In this document: positions 13,801-19,714 of the stretch, piece by piece
Layout of the letters: each line of letters opens with the position of its first letter
Position numbering within the stretch: the first letter of the stretch is position 1
Notes under the pieces: generated by a model
What the model was told of the DNA's origin: nothing
The model's database searches: none
Seen by the model: the letters and a program-made list of their open reading frames with translations, nothing else
Position numbers and translations under genes: made by a program
DNA from: a virus
Direction: 5' to 3' (one strand)
Length of the DNA: 26,523 bases
Virus record (IMG/VR): IMGVR_UViG_3300037264_009183
Coordinates: 1-26,523 of that record

Positions 13801-14042
13801 CGGTCCACGACCTCTCCGGTCTTGCCGTCGACGAGGGAGATGTCGGCGAAGAGAGGGGCGCCCCATGAGCGACCGTGGAGTTTCGCGTCGAGCTGACCCT
13901 TGATGTCGCCAGACTCGATGGTGTCCTCAACCCAAACCTTGTTGACCTTGAGAGTGCTTGGTCCGGCCACAGAGAGCGCGCTCTGCAGTGTGCCAGTCAA
14001 CTTGGCCTTCAGGCCTGAGTAGATGGCCTCCGAGTCGATCAT
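7815..14042 (-). CDS. Fused beta-beta' DNA-directed RNA polymerase, single chain, 2075 aa
   Basis: The N-terminal part is beta: a LTPRHSFIVQGEEF.VANQLRL..GVY block near residue 94, GYEDGIVMSE at 635-644, and GDKVVSRHAAKG at 773-784 with K775 and K783 matching the two beta lysines near the NTP. The beta C-terminus (FDKFVTLLKGAGINVE, 972-987) runs almost directly into beta' (SAGEV...KPEKGGLFD, from 1007). Beta' carries ELSGRASIVGNP, NRAPTLH, the catalytic NADFDGD at 1368-1374 (D1370, D1372, D1374), a bridge helix near 1590-1615 and a trigger loop QAIGEPMTQLILRSKH with R1784 and H1787. The coiled coil that binds sigma region 2 seems retained near 1180-1220. Both beta' zinc sites are missing; I find only one Cys. 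E. coli beta plus beta' total 2749 residues, so this is a compact but complete core. No alpha or omega gene is seen. ATG 14042 overlaps the portal stop; the stop is TAG. Confidence 0.95.
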   Translation of the reverse strand: MIDSEAIYSGLKAKLTGTLQSALSVAGPSTLKVNKVWVEDTIESGDIKGQLDAKLHGRSWGAPLFADISLVDGKTGEVVDRAKKIKLMEIPKLTPRHSFIVQGEEFSVANQLRLKPGVYVKSSPDETSAHFKLPIGFSKFNHSIDFDPAAKKWTVSLDGKTVPAYSYLHSMGATDNEIMDATSLEALDQMKAQANLKKDVAKLRTTLTGEKSNPDALGENANVVREKLTALPMTPDVPKMKYGKEYKKLEKGLVLDALGNMHNVLMDTEEPDIDSSRFKEFRTFDDILSERIEKAIPAIQGRIKLRMRDKATVRDIVQPDKIGDIVTSFFNRSQLSTYPTQSNPVNFLSGATRTTVFGEGAIGNKRAVAIEERDVDPSMIGVLDPMHTPEAGDIGSVTHLAIGAKKGDGVVTTQFVDAKTGKFVEIRHPDIYNKRVAFPNEYRREASGKYVPVDDDIRVMYRGKVVPVTPKDVDLIVDRPSDLFDVSTNMVPFVNAMHGGRSLMASKMYDQAVSIVDAETPLVQSASERSKDREHTFESMIGKSSALVSPHAGTVKSVTDDAIAIAGADGKDHAVQIYNNFPLNARSFMTSTPKVKVGQEVKKHDLLADSNFTKDGVLAIGKNLRIAWVPYRGWGYEDGIVMSESAAKKLTSEHMYKVDHAPTDEGRPGRDMFAAYYPSKFTKEQLDKLDADGIIKIGQKIGHGDPTVLYLSKKGVTPEDVILGKVSRNLVRPFGDASQVWEEPFEGVVTHVTKSPNGRVKVTVRTKEPLQIGDKVVSRHAAKGLVTKIVPDGEMPHTKDGKPVEMMLNPMGLISRMNPSQIYEALAGKIAEKTGTPYVVDNFESGDIRERLSGELKKHGINETEELTDPVTGRSIGKVTVGLQHVMKLEHASKEKFSARNPGNSYTADLRPAKSGEGAQTIGHMEQSALMAHGAMANLRDMSTYKAGKNDEFWRAVQMGEPLPPPQPTFAFDKFVTLLKGAGINVERRGTQFQLKPLTDTQTLAMSAGEVTNSRMLLGKNMKPEKGGLFDENMTGGLLGKKWTHVELPYEIPNPVFESAIRGVLGLSQREFDEIIGEQAHVDEFGSKKTAEKGGMTGPAAIRKMMDAINPTKAISALKEKARASKGSDLNSLNKAMRFLINMKENGISTADLFIKKVPVLPPAYRPVYPLQDGTLNVSDVNYLYRDLVALKTQLADMTGKIPDEHLREQRADLYNAARAIAGVGEPVSSENYRGILDVVTGEHPKGSFFQSRVIKKQQELSGRASIVGNPTLGMDEVGVPEEMAWTIFKPFIVQKLTAQGYAPLEAEKMISDKIHVAKEALSMVMAERPVILNRAPTLHKHGIMAMKPRVVAGKSIHLNQLVCVGFNADFDGDTMGVHVPVTDEAVEEAHRMMPSANPFSTSEKILVTPRHESQVGLFRLTTAGKKTGKSYPNDIEALVAFDGGDISETDLISVGGVETTVGRMLVNKALPEKLRRHDIVMDGKQTAVLIDTIARENPRILAPSIDALKDLGNEYAYLSGLTVTLDDLTIPKDEMGKIMSKHDAQAGEARKTKPGKAQDSKVVQIYSGAYGELKSMSEKHLREKGSSLFQMVASGGRGDLAQMTQIASAPLLVEDIRGRVHPHAVRTGYGHGMRPVDYWVANYGSRRGAVETKVSTAEPGALTKSMVQSAIENRIVPGDAPDHERGIDFQVSDREGLGRYIMKPYPGVAKRGDLFDPQMRERFRAKGISTVELGSPLMSTHPNGTYALSYGVDERGRPMRPGAFIGITASQAIGEPMTQLILRSKHVQGLTGVGAGTISSFDKLKALLTMPQEMPHKAAMAMEHGVVEAVQKTHGGHDIRVGGRTYFTAFDPVVKPGAKVSAGDRLSDGLLDPRELLETKGVGPTRKYLVDEIYGIFNGNLRKKHIETVVRSVTDTGLIVDSGNRHDVIEGDSLPLNLIHAENQKGAVRITPNLARNTMLMEEVEHLGGLGKILTDDDVEKLQSMGRSHVMANPNPIRYRPLLKGVEMQPFARKDWMANLSYRRLRDVIQKGVAEGWKSDVNGWNPIAGLAYGATLADPVKAPPTTLAGLGKAS

Positions 14043-15967
14043 ACCTTACTCGGCGACGGTGTTTTTCCGGCGTTCCTGTTCGGCGGCCTCTGCGTAGGAT
14101 TCGGCCTGGCGTCGACTCCGTTGCCGGCCATCAACTTCTGGCTGACGAGGCCGTGCAGCTCGGGGTTCTGCAGCTGCAGCCTCATCATGGTCATGTCGCG
14201 CTGGTTCGGGTCCATCGCGGAAAGCGTGGCCGCGAACTGCCCGGACCACATCTCTGGGTCTGCGACGCCGCCGCCTGGCTTGCCGGTACCGCTCTCGTTG
14301 GGCTCTTTCTTCAGGGAGCCGCCGGGACTGAACGACCCGCCGTTCGGCTTGGCGTTCTGCGTGGACATGAGCATCATCTGCGATTCTTCTGGGGTGTAGC
14401 CCATCTGCTGCATCTCGACCATCATGTCGCGCTGAGCCTTCGCCTGGGCGATCGCCGCGGCGGTCTGATACTTGACCTGGACGACCAGCGCCTCTCCCTC
14501 GGCCTCGGCCTGCGCCCTCATCTGGAGCTTCTGCAGCTTGCCGCGTTTCTCGACCTCCTCGGTCATCTTCTCGAACTCCTTAGCCATGTTGTGGCCGAGC
14601 TCGGAGACCAGGGTGTCGTCGGAGACCTTCTGCGCCGCGCTCGCCTGCATGAGCAGGCTCTTCTGCTGCACGTCGTCCACCCACTTGAGGCGGGTCATCG
14701 ACGTGTCGATCGGCTTGAGCTTTGTCGCGGCGGAGACCTTGCCGATCACGAACTGCATGAGCTGCTTGAGGCCCCGGATGTGGTTGAGGAAGAAGTTCTC
14801 GACCATCCGGAACGTCACCGATGAACCGGACCAGCTCATGCCACCAAGGAGGAACTCACGCGGGACCTGCAGGCCGACGATCATCGTCTCCTGCATGAAT
14901 CGCATCTCGTCGATGACGGACAGTGCCTTCGCGTCACCGCCAACCTGCTGGAACCCGGTCGGGATCGGGAAGATGGCGATGTAGTTCGGATCGCGGCGCC
15001 ACTTCTTGACGGCCGTCTCGATCTCGGCGCGCCACTTGGCCATCGCCAGATGACCGTGTGGGTCCAGGTTCGCCTGTGGCAGCGGGTACAGCATCCACAG
15101 TGGCATGATGTGCTGGAGGTACAGGGCCTCGCGCGCCTTGAGTAGCGTCTGGTAATAGTACCGGCTCTTCAGCAGCGGGACGATGAGCGGCATGCCCCAG
15201 CCGCTGTCGAAGTACGAGTAGGACGGCCGCTTCAAGTGGACAACATTGGCGGAGTCGAGCTCAACGCGCGCGCCCTCTTTGGCGGCCATGAGGAACGACA
15301 TTGGCGTTTCCTCTAGGACCCGACGGCGGCCCGTCAGGATCTGGCGCTTGAATGCGCCAGGAAGGTTGTAGTAGTACGTCGAGTTTCCCGAGATCGGGTT
15401 GTTCTCGATATCGATCGAGGCCGGATCCCAGCGGACGATGTTCATTCCCCTGGTCGTCTTCGTGATATTCTTGTCGATGACCACCATCGGGATCGGGTCG
15501 TCCGGAGAGCACTCCTTGCACTTCATGTAGAACTTGAAGTCCTTCTGCCTGAACTCGAACTTCACGCCCTTGATGGGGTAGGACTTCTTGCAGTGCGGGC
15601 AGACCAGGAACCTAATGAACGGCACGTAGAAACTGGCGATGTAATTTCCGTACGTGTTGTAGTCGAGGCCTGCCTCCTCGAGTTTCGTCCGGATCGACAG
15701 GTCCTCCTCGAGGACCTTGCGCCAGTGGCTCTTGAGCTCCTCGTCCTTTGTCTCGTAGACGATGTCCGTGATCGGGAACTGGGCCAGCTTGTAGAGCGTC
15801 GCGGAGATGATTTCGTCTGAGAAGGCGTAGAGCTGGCAGAACTTGAACAGGTCCTTGAGGCGTGGCGGCAGGAAGAGTGAGCCGATGTCGAAGAATGGTG
15901 ACGGGTATCGCATGCCCGTCCGCATGGACGTCTCGCTTGAGCGCGGGTCTACGGTTGGGTCGGCCAT
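14039..15967 (-). CDS. Phage portal protein with zinc-ribbon insertion, 642 aa
   Basis: The portal forms the ring through which DNA enters the head. Support comes from the VPREFLLGGMSWSGSSVTFRM block (368-388, shown by its core PREFLLGG), the preceding long helices (KSRYYYQTLLKAREALYLQ) and a Gln-rich coiled C-terminal third typical of large portals. C123, C126, C150 and C153 form a zinc ribbon in the wing region, an uncommon decoration. ATG 15967 lies six bases after a GGGGGA ribosome binding site. Its TGA stop overlaps the ATG of the RNA polymerase (ATGA), so the two are translationally coupled. The last 100 residues are Pro/Gly/Asn-rich and probably disordered. Confidence 0.85.
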   Translation of the reverse strand: MADPTVDPRSSETSMRTGMRYPSPFFDIGSLFLPPRLKDLFKFCQLYAFSDEIISATLYKLAQFPITDIVYETKDEELKSHWRKVLEEDLSIRTKLEEAGLDYNTYGNYIASFYVPFIRFLVCPHCKKSYPIKGVKFEFRQKDFKFYMKCKECSPDDPIPMVVIDKNITKTTRGMNIVRWDPASIDIENNPISGNSTYYYNLPGAFKRQILTGRRRVLEETPMSFLMAAKEGARVELDSANVVHLKRPSYSYFDSGWGMPLIVPLLKSRYYYQTLLKAREALYLQHIMPLWMLYPLPQANLDPHGHLAMAKWRAEIETAVKKWRRDPNYIAIFPIPTGFQQVGGDAKALSVIDEMRFMQETMIVGLQVPREFLLGGMSWSGSSVTFRMVENFFLNHIRGLKQLMQFVIGKVSAATKLKPIDTSMTRLKWVDDVQQKSLLMQASAAQKVSDDTLVSELGHNMAKEFEKMTEEVEKRGKLQKLQMRAQAEAEGEALVVQVKYQTAAAIAQAKAQRDMMVEMQQMGYTPEESQMMLMSTQNAKPNGGSFSPGGSLKKEPNESGTGKPGGGVADPEMWSGQFAATLSAMDPNQRDMTMMRLQLQNPELHGLVSQKLMAGNGVDARPNPTQRPPNRNAGKTPSPSKV

Positions 15968-16064
15968 GCGTATCCCCCGAACGTCGGAACTTGCGGGCTT
16001 TCGTCCCGCCCGCCTTTAACTGCGAGTATACCGCATGGGGCCAAGGAACCAAGGGATTCAGAGG
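15968..16064 (-). other. Leader of the portal-polymerase operon
   Basis: This 97-base gap contains the candidate promoter described separately and, between it and the portal start, a GCGGGC/GCCCGC hairpin on the minus strand. No reading frame of interest is seen. Confidence 0.4.
16025..16052 (-). promoter_or_regulatory. Candidate sigma-70-like promoter for portal and RNA polymerase
   Basis: On the minus strand, TTGGTT (16052-16047) and TATACT (16030-16025) are separated by 16 bases, 58 bases upstream of the portal ATG. TATACT matches five of six bases of the -10 consensus; the -35 matches weakly. If used, the host polymerase would transcribe the phage polymerase gene. Confidence 0.4.
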
Positions 16065-16253
16065 CTACTTCGGACTTGCGATTGGGGACCTGAGCGACTT
16101 CACTCCGGACAACCCAACCGTGGACTGGATCTTGTCCGGGGCCGCGTGCACCAACTTCGCCTGCAGCGGGGCGATCTTGGAGGTCCCGGTGATCCTGATC
16201 TTTGCTCCAGCCTTGAGAAGCTCAAACAGAAATCCCTGCGCGAACTTGGTCAC
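16065..16253 (-). CDS. Small hypothetical protein, 62 aa
   Basis: GTG 16253 overlaps the stop of the upstream gene (GTGA). The N-terminus TKFAQGFLFELLKAG resembles that of the neighbouring 117-aa protein (PFLRGFLHEV). The rest is basic with a beta-like KIRITGTSKIAPLQ segment. It ends at TAG 16065-16067, just upstream of the candidate promoter. The function is unknown; it lies in the structural block. Confidence 0.6.
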   Translation of the reverse strand: MTKFAQGFLFELLKAGAKIRITGTSKIAPLQAKLVHAAPDKIQSTVGLSGVKSLRSPIASPK

Positions 16254-16603
16254 TCCTGGCTCTTCTTCCTGGTCAGATAGAGCGCGCCTGCGCCCCCAGC
16301 GAGAGCGGCCCCGGCGAGGGCTTTGCCGCTGAACCCCTTCCGAACCTCCTGCGCCACGGGTGCCGCAGCGGCCGGCGCTGGCGCGGGAGCCGGCATCTTC
16401 CCGAAGAGAGGCTTCCCGCCTTGCATTTTGCGAAGGCCCTTCACGGCCCCGACTCCGGCCAGTAAGCTGGCTCCAGCGACACCGGCGGCGATACCAGGGT
16501 TTTCCATGGCAATCCCGGCGACATCGGCGGCTGATTCCAAGAACGCGCGCTTCTCAGACACCTCGTGAAGGAAGCCGCGCAGAAACGGGTGCGTCATGCC
16601 CAT
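16250..16603 (-). CDS. Ala/Gly-rich protein with two hydrophobic segments, 117 aa
   Basis: ATG 16603 opens a protein with an amphipathic N-terminus (HPFLRGFLHEVSEKRA) and a hydrophobic Gly/Ala stretch (GIAAGVAGASLLAGVGAV). A Pro/Ala linker and a second hydrophobic segment (ALAGAALAGGAGALYL) follow, ending in a basic tail. It may be a small membrane or virion protein; holin-like topology is possible, but no family is recognised. It ends at TGA 16250-16252, overlapping the next GTG. Confidence 0.65.
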   Translation of the reverse strand: MGMTHPFLRGFLHEVSEKRAFLESAADVAGIAMENPGIAAGVAGASLLAGVGAVKGLRKMQGGKPLFGKMPAPAPAPAAAAPVAQEVRKGFSGKALAGAALAGGAGALYLTRKKSQE

Positions 16604-16606
16604 AAG

Positions 16607-16704
16607 TTACGCGATCAACGTCGCGGCCTCCTGTAAGTAGATGATGCCGGCGACGCCTCGTTTACCTGCGCGCCGCTTCGGAAGAGAGCTTTTCTGTCGG
16701 CCAT
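16607..16704 (-). CDS. Possible mini-gene with -1 frameshift, 29 or 32 aa
   Basis: ATG 16704 follows a GAGGT ribosome binding site. Read straight it gives 29 residues ending at TGA 16615-16617. A -1 shift at the AGA-AAA-G codons yields 32 residues with a more protein-like C-terminus (KRGVAGIIYLQEAATLIA) ending at TAA 16607-16609, just before the next ATG. The A4 run could be a slip site, a mutation or a base-call error. The gene itself is uncertain. Confidence 0.35.
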
Positions 16705-16712
16705 CGTCTACC

Positions 16713-16934
16713 TCAAAGCTGTTCCGAGAAGACCGCCTCGGCAGGCTTCTTCGTCACGTCCCTGTGCCTGCGAAGCATATCCGCGTGGCACGGGTCGGTC
16801 ACAGCGACTATGGTCACGTTCGGGACCGCGTCTACGACATTGATCGGAACCGCCCCGTGGTAGCACCTCGGCAGCTTCACGTCGACCTTGCCGTTCGCCT
16901 TTGTTCTGGAGCCGATGTACTTGAAATTAGGCAT
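16713..16934 (-). CDS. Small hypothetical virion-region protein, 73 aa
   Basis: ATG 16934 overlaps the previous TGA. The sequence suggests a small beta domain (FKYIGSRTKANGKVDVKLP, then NVTIVAVTD) followed by a basic stretch. It has the size and place of a small head-completion or tail-adaptor protein, but no signature confirms this. It ends at TGA 16713-16715. Confidence 0.6.
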   Translation of the reverse strand: MPNFKYIGSRTKANGKVDVKLPRCYHGAVPINVVDAVPNVTIVAVTDPCHADMLRRHRDVTKKPAEAVFSEQL

Positions 16935-17542
16935 CAGGTCCCCGCATACTCGAGGATCGCCGCCATCCTGGCGAGCTGGATCCCCGTAACCGTCTCAGTA
17001 TACAGCCCTTCGTTGCCACCGTTCACAGCGCGGCCAGACCAAAGCCTCGAGACCTCGTCCTTGAGGTTCCCGCCGATGATCGGAGACGTCAGGAAGTCCA
17101 AGCTCTCCTGGGCCACCCCAAGGGGCCCCGGGAGCAGTATCAGGCCGTCCTCGAAGCAGATGACGGCTATGTAGCGGAGGACTTCGTCGGAGAACTCGTG
17201 GGATCGAACGCTGGAGGCCTCCAGAAGGCCCCTGGCGATCATGGCGGGGCTAGGGTGCTGGTAGGAGTCAAACGACGCCTGTAGGCCGTTCAGGCCCATG
17301 GTGACCTTCTCAAAGGCCACGTGGTCGCCCCAGTACGCGTTCGTGGTGAGCAGGGTTCGGATCGCCTGGATCTTGTCCTTTAGGGCGGCGCCCAGGGTGA
17401 CGTCGCGACCCTTCAGGTCGGACCACAGGGTCTCCGGCTCCCAGGACTCCCAGCCCGACCCAAGAAGCTCGGTCAGGCGGGCCTGGAGCGCCTTTGCCGG
17501 GCTGGCCTCGGAGAGGCCGTCCTGCTGGGCGGCTTTCTTCAT
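16934..17542 (-). CDS. Hypothetical structural-module protein, 202 aa
   Basis: ATG 17542 opens a mainly helical protein (LQARLTELLGSGWESWEPETLWSDL and others) with a conserved-looking SSVRSHEFSDEVLRYIAVIC segment and a C-terminal Gly-rich region. It starts five bases after the previous gene and ends in an ATGA overlap. The position between a 341-aa protein and the portal suggests a virion or assembly role; the family is not recognised. Confidence 0.65.
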   Translation of the reverse strand: MKKAAQQDGLSEASPAKALQARLTELLGSGWESWEPETLWSDLKGRDVTLGAALKDKIQAIRTLLTTNAYWGDHVAFEKVTMGLNGLQASFDSYQHPSPAMIARGLLEASSVRSHEFSDEVLRYIAVICFEDGLILLPGPLGVAQESLDFLTSPIIGGNLKDEVSRLWSGRAVNGGNEGLYTETVTGIQLARMAAILEYAGT

Positions 17543-17546
17543 GGGG

Positions 17547-18572
17547 CTATTTTGCCGCGGCCGGCGAGTTATCGCGAGAGCTTTCGATGTGGGCGGTCAG
17601 GAAATTCCGGCTGGCCTCGGGCAGGGACCACATGCAGCCGGGGTCCTTCGCGATCTTGTCGGCGAGCTCCTGTCCGAACATCTTCTTGAGCGTCTCGCCG
17701 TTGGACGACGCCCACGACTTCACCTCGTCGTCGGACAGCCGGATCGTCCCGCTGGCGACCGGGATGTCGTGCATGGCGATCTTTTCCTGGAGGACCAGGT
17801 GAGGCTCGAGGCCGCGCTCCCAGTACTCGGTCAGACCGAACTGCTTGTCGAACGTCTCCAGAAGGCGGATCGTCTCTGCGGCATCGAACGAGGCATGCTT
17901 CTCCAGCATCTCGTCCATGAGGTGGAGCCCGGCCGCCTTCTCCTGCAGGAGCTGCTTGCGTAGGGCGCACTGAGAGAAGAACGCCTCCTCGTTGACCTCG
18001 GCCTCCTTGATGGCGAACGGCTTCAGGTCCTCGTGGAGGTCGAAGCCGAACTTCTCGCCCGCGCCGACCATGGCCTGAGCGAGCTCGATCCGATCCGAGC
18101 GGGTGTAGCCGCCCCTGTTATCGGCGTAGGCGTCGTGGAGAGCCTTGAGGCTGTCGAACGGCTGGACGCCTTGAGAGGCGACCTTCTCGAGGCTGACGTA
18201 GTTCCGGCCGGCCGCGGAGACATCCACGGCGAACTTCTCCACCAGCGGGAGCGGAGCAAACCCGAAGACCTCGCTCGCCGCCTTGATCTGGGTGGCCGCG
18301 GCGACCTTAGCCTCTGGCGGAAGCTTGTCGGCGGTCATCTCGAAGTAGACGTTCGAGAGCGCCGTATTCGTGAAGTCGTTCAGAGGGTACTTCCGGATGG
18401 TCTCGCCCTTCTTGGTGAGGAATACAACCCCGAACTGCCCGTCCTCGAGGTCGCCCAGCTTCGACGGATCACCCAGCTCGAGGGCGCCGACCTTCTCGAA
18501 GTACGGGGAGGACGCCAGGAGCTTCAGGCCTGGATCGTCGAAGACGTCGATGACCTTGCCACCGAGACTCAT
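17547..18572 (-). CDS. Hypothetical structural-module protein, 341 aa
   Basis: GGAGG lies four bases before ATG 18572, favouring it over ATG 18575. The N-terminal 70 residues look beta-rich (KVIDVFDDPGLKLLA, then FGVVFLTKKGETIRKYPL). The remainder is helical, with repeated acidic and aromatic helices (TFDKQFGLTEYWERGLEPHL). It resembles uncharacterised virion-associated proteins near portals of large phages, but I cannot name a family. It is the first gene of the minus-strand block downstream of the plus cassette and ends at TAG 17547-17549. Confidence 0.65.
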   Translation of the reverse strand: MSLGGKVIDVFDDPGLKLLASSPYFEKVGALELGDPSKLGDLEDGQFGVVFLTKKGETIRKYPLNDFTNTALSNVYFEMTADKLPPEAKVAAATQIKAASEVFGFAPLPLVEKFAVDVSAAGRNYVSLEKVASQGVQPFDSLKALHDAYADNRGGYTRSDRIELAQAMVGAGEKFGFDLHEDLKPFAIKEAEVNEEAFFSQCALRKQLLQEKAAGLHLMDEMLEKHASFDAAETIRLLETFDKQFGLTEYWERGLEPHLVLQEKIAMHDIPVASGTIRLSDDEVKSWASSNGETLKKMFGQELADKIAKDPGCMWSLPEASRNFLTAHIESSRDNSPAAAK

Positions 18573-18575
18573 CAT

Positions 18576-18860
18576 GCCTCCGATTCTACCCTATCGGGGG
18601 GCGCTCGTTCACCCCTCTCGCGAAGGGGATCAACCGTGTCGGTTTGTGGCATAAGAAACCTGTTAGGAGATGCTTGTTTATTATCGACCACATGGAGGGT
18701 TGCAAAAACCTTCCGGCAACCCTTCAGGTGCTTCCCGTGAAAGGAGAAAGGAGGATAGGGAGACGCATCTGGATATCTGGAGCCTGTACCGCTCCGCGAA
18801 CGGTCGATAGCGTTGGAAGCGTCTCCGTTTTTCAAGTGGGATAACCATAGGAGAACGGAC
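18576..18860. other. Divergent intergenic region between minus operon and plus cassette
   Basis: No gene is seen. It holds two hairpins, CCCCT/AGGGG near 18616-18632 and GGGTTGC/GCAACCC (18697-18703/18716-18722), then the structured leader at 18759-18832 and the AGGAGA ribosome binding site (18849-18854) of the plus gene. Promoters for both directions should lie here; I could not find a convincing -35/-10 pair. Confidence 0.5.
18759..18832 (+). promoter_or_regulatory. Structured leader RNA closed by an 8-bp stem and T-run
   Basis: GGAGACGC (18759-18766) pairs perfectly with GCGTCTCC (18819-18826) across about 50 bases, followed by G and five T residues. Inside is a perfect GGAGC/GCTCC hairpin with a seven-base loop CTGTACC (18779-18795), and an AACG/CGTT hairpin. 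It sits 28 bases before the ATG of the 262-aa gene, so it could be an attenuator or a small RNA with its own terminator. Confidence 0.45.
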
Positions 18861-19649
18861 ATGTCACTTCTGCTGGAAAAGCTGTCACAGTGCATCATGG
18901 CTCTCGGGCAGGGATGCCTGACCCTGTTCCCGCGGGTCCGGAACGCGGATCCCAGCACGCAGGCCTGCCGGGCCTGCAAGCAGGTGGCCTACAAGGCGAT
19001 CCTCAAGGTCCTGCACGCGGACGGCCCGCAGGAAATCAAGGATTCCTGGGTCGCGATGTTCAAGATCAAGGCCCCGAAGGCGTGGATGTTTTCGCAAGAT
19101 CCCGATATCATCGGGACGTTCGCCTCAAACATCGGTGGCGTCGATGACGACGCCTGGACCCGGTGGTGGTTGGTGAACGCGATCGGCCGCGAGGAGAACA
19201 CCAGGTACCCCTCGCAGCGCAGCTTCTTCGACAGGGTCATCGCGCGTCACGCGATGAATCTCAGGGCGCACCTGCCGAAGGCGGTGGCCCCGGGGCACAT
19301 GAGCGCCCCGCTCTCGGAGGTCGTCGCCGCGAGCGAAGCGGCGCGCCCGTCCTCGCAGCCGGTGACCGTGCAGCCCACGGTGGACGTGGGCGACCTGCAG
19401 CCCGACGTCGTTCAGACTCTCGGAGACATCAACGCCCTGCCGGCGGAGACCTTCGAGCCGCCGCCCCAGGATCCCAAGCCGTCCGCCCCGTCGGTGGACG
19501 AGATCCGCGCCACGAGCGGACCCGCCAACCAGCCGCGCCGCCGGAGGGTCCGGCAGGATGCCGCCGGAAGCGTCGTCATCCCCGAGGGTGGCGTGGTCCG
19601 CGGGAAGCGGATCAGCGTTCCCAAGGAGGAGCCGGCCGAGCAGCAGTAG
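18861..19649 (+). CDS. Hypothetical protein of the plus-strand cassette, 262 aa
   Basis: AGGAGA six bases upstream fixes ATG 18861. The first 150 residues form a folded-looking, helix-rich domain with two cysteines (ACRACK near residue 36) and conserved-looking aromatic patches (WTRWWLVNAIGREENTRYP). The C-terminal 110 residues are Pro/Ala/Gln-rich and end in basic RRRRVR and acidic segments, typical of a disordered tail. It is transcribed against the flanking structural genes and has its own leader and strong terminator, so it is probably expressed independently, like a moron. The function is unknown. Confidence 0.7.
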   Translation: MSLLLEKLSQCIMALGQGCLTLFPRVRNADPSTQACRACKQVAYKAILKVLHADGPQEIKDSWVAMFKIKAPKAWMFSQDPDIIGTFASNIGGVDDDAWTRWWLVNAIGREENTRYPSQRSFFDRVIARHAMNLRAHLPKAVAPGHMSAPLSEVVAASEAARPSSQPVTVQPTVDVGDLQPDVVQTLGDINALPAETFEPPPQDPKPSAPSVDEIRATSGPANQPRRRRVRQDAAGSVVIPEGGVVRGKRISVPKEEPAEQQ

Positions 19650-19657
19650 GATCTCGC

Positions 19658-19698
19658 GGGGGAGGGTGGCATCGAAAGATGCTGCCCTCCCCTTTTTT
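19658..19698 (+). terminator. Strong intrinsic terminator
   Basis: A 15-pair stem (two G-T wobbles) with a GAAA loop at 19674-19677 is followed by six T residues (19693-19698). It lies nine bases after the TAG of the 262-aa gene. Confidence 0.93.
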
Positions 19699-19714
19699 GT
19701 ACAATGGAGGAGGT

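Noticed and set aside
18759-18826. tRNA-Tyr (anticodon GTA) candidate
   Set aside because: No D arm, irregular T-like hairpin and no CCA; better described as a leader structure.
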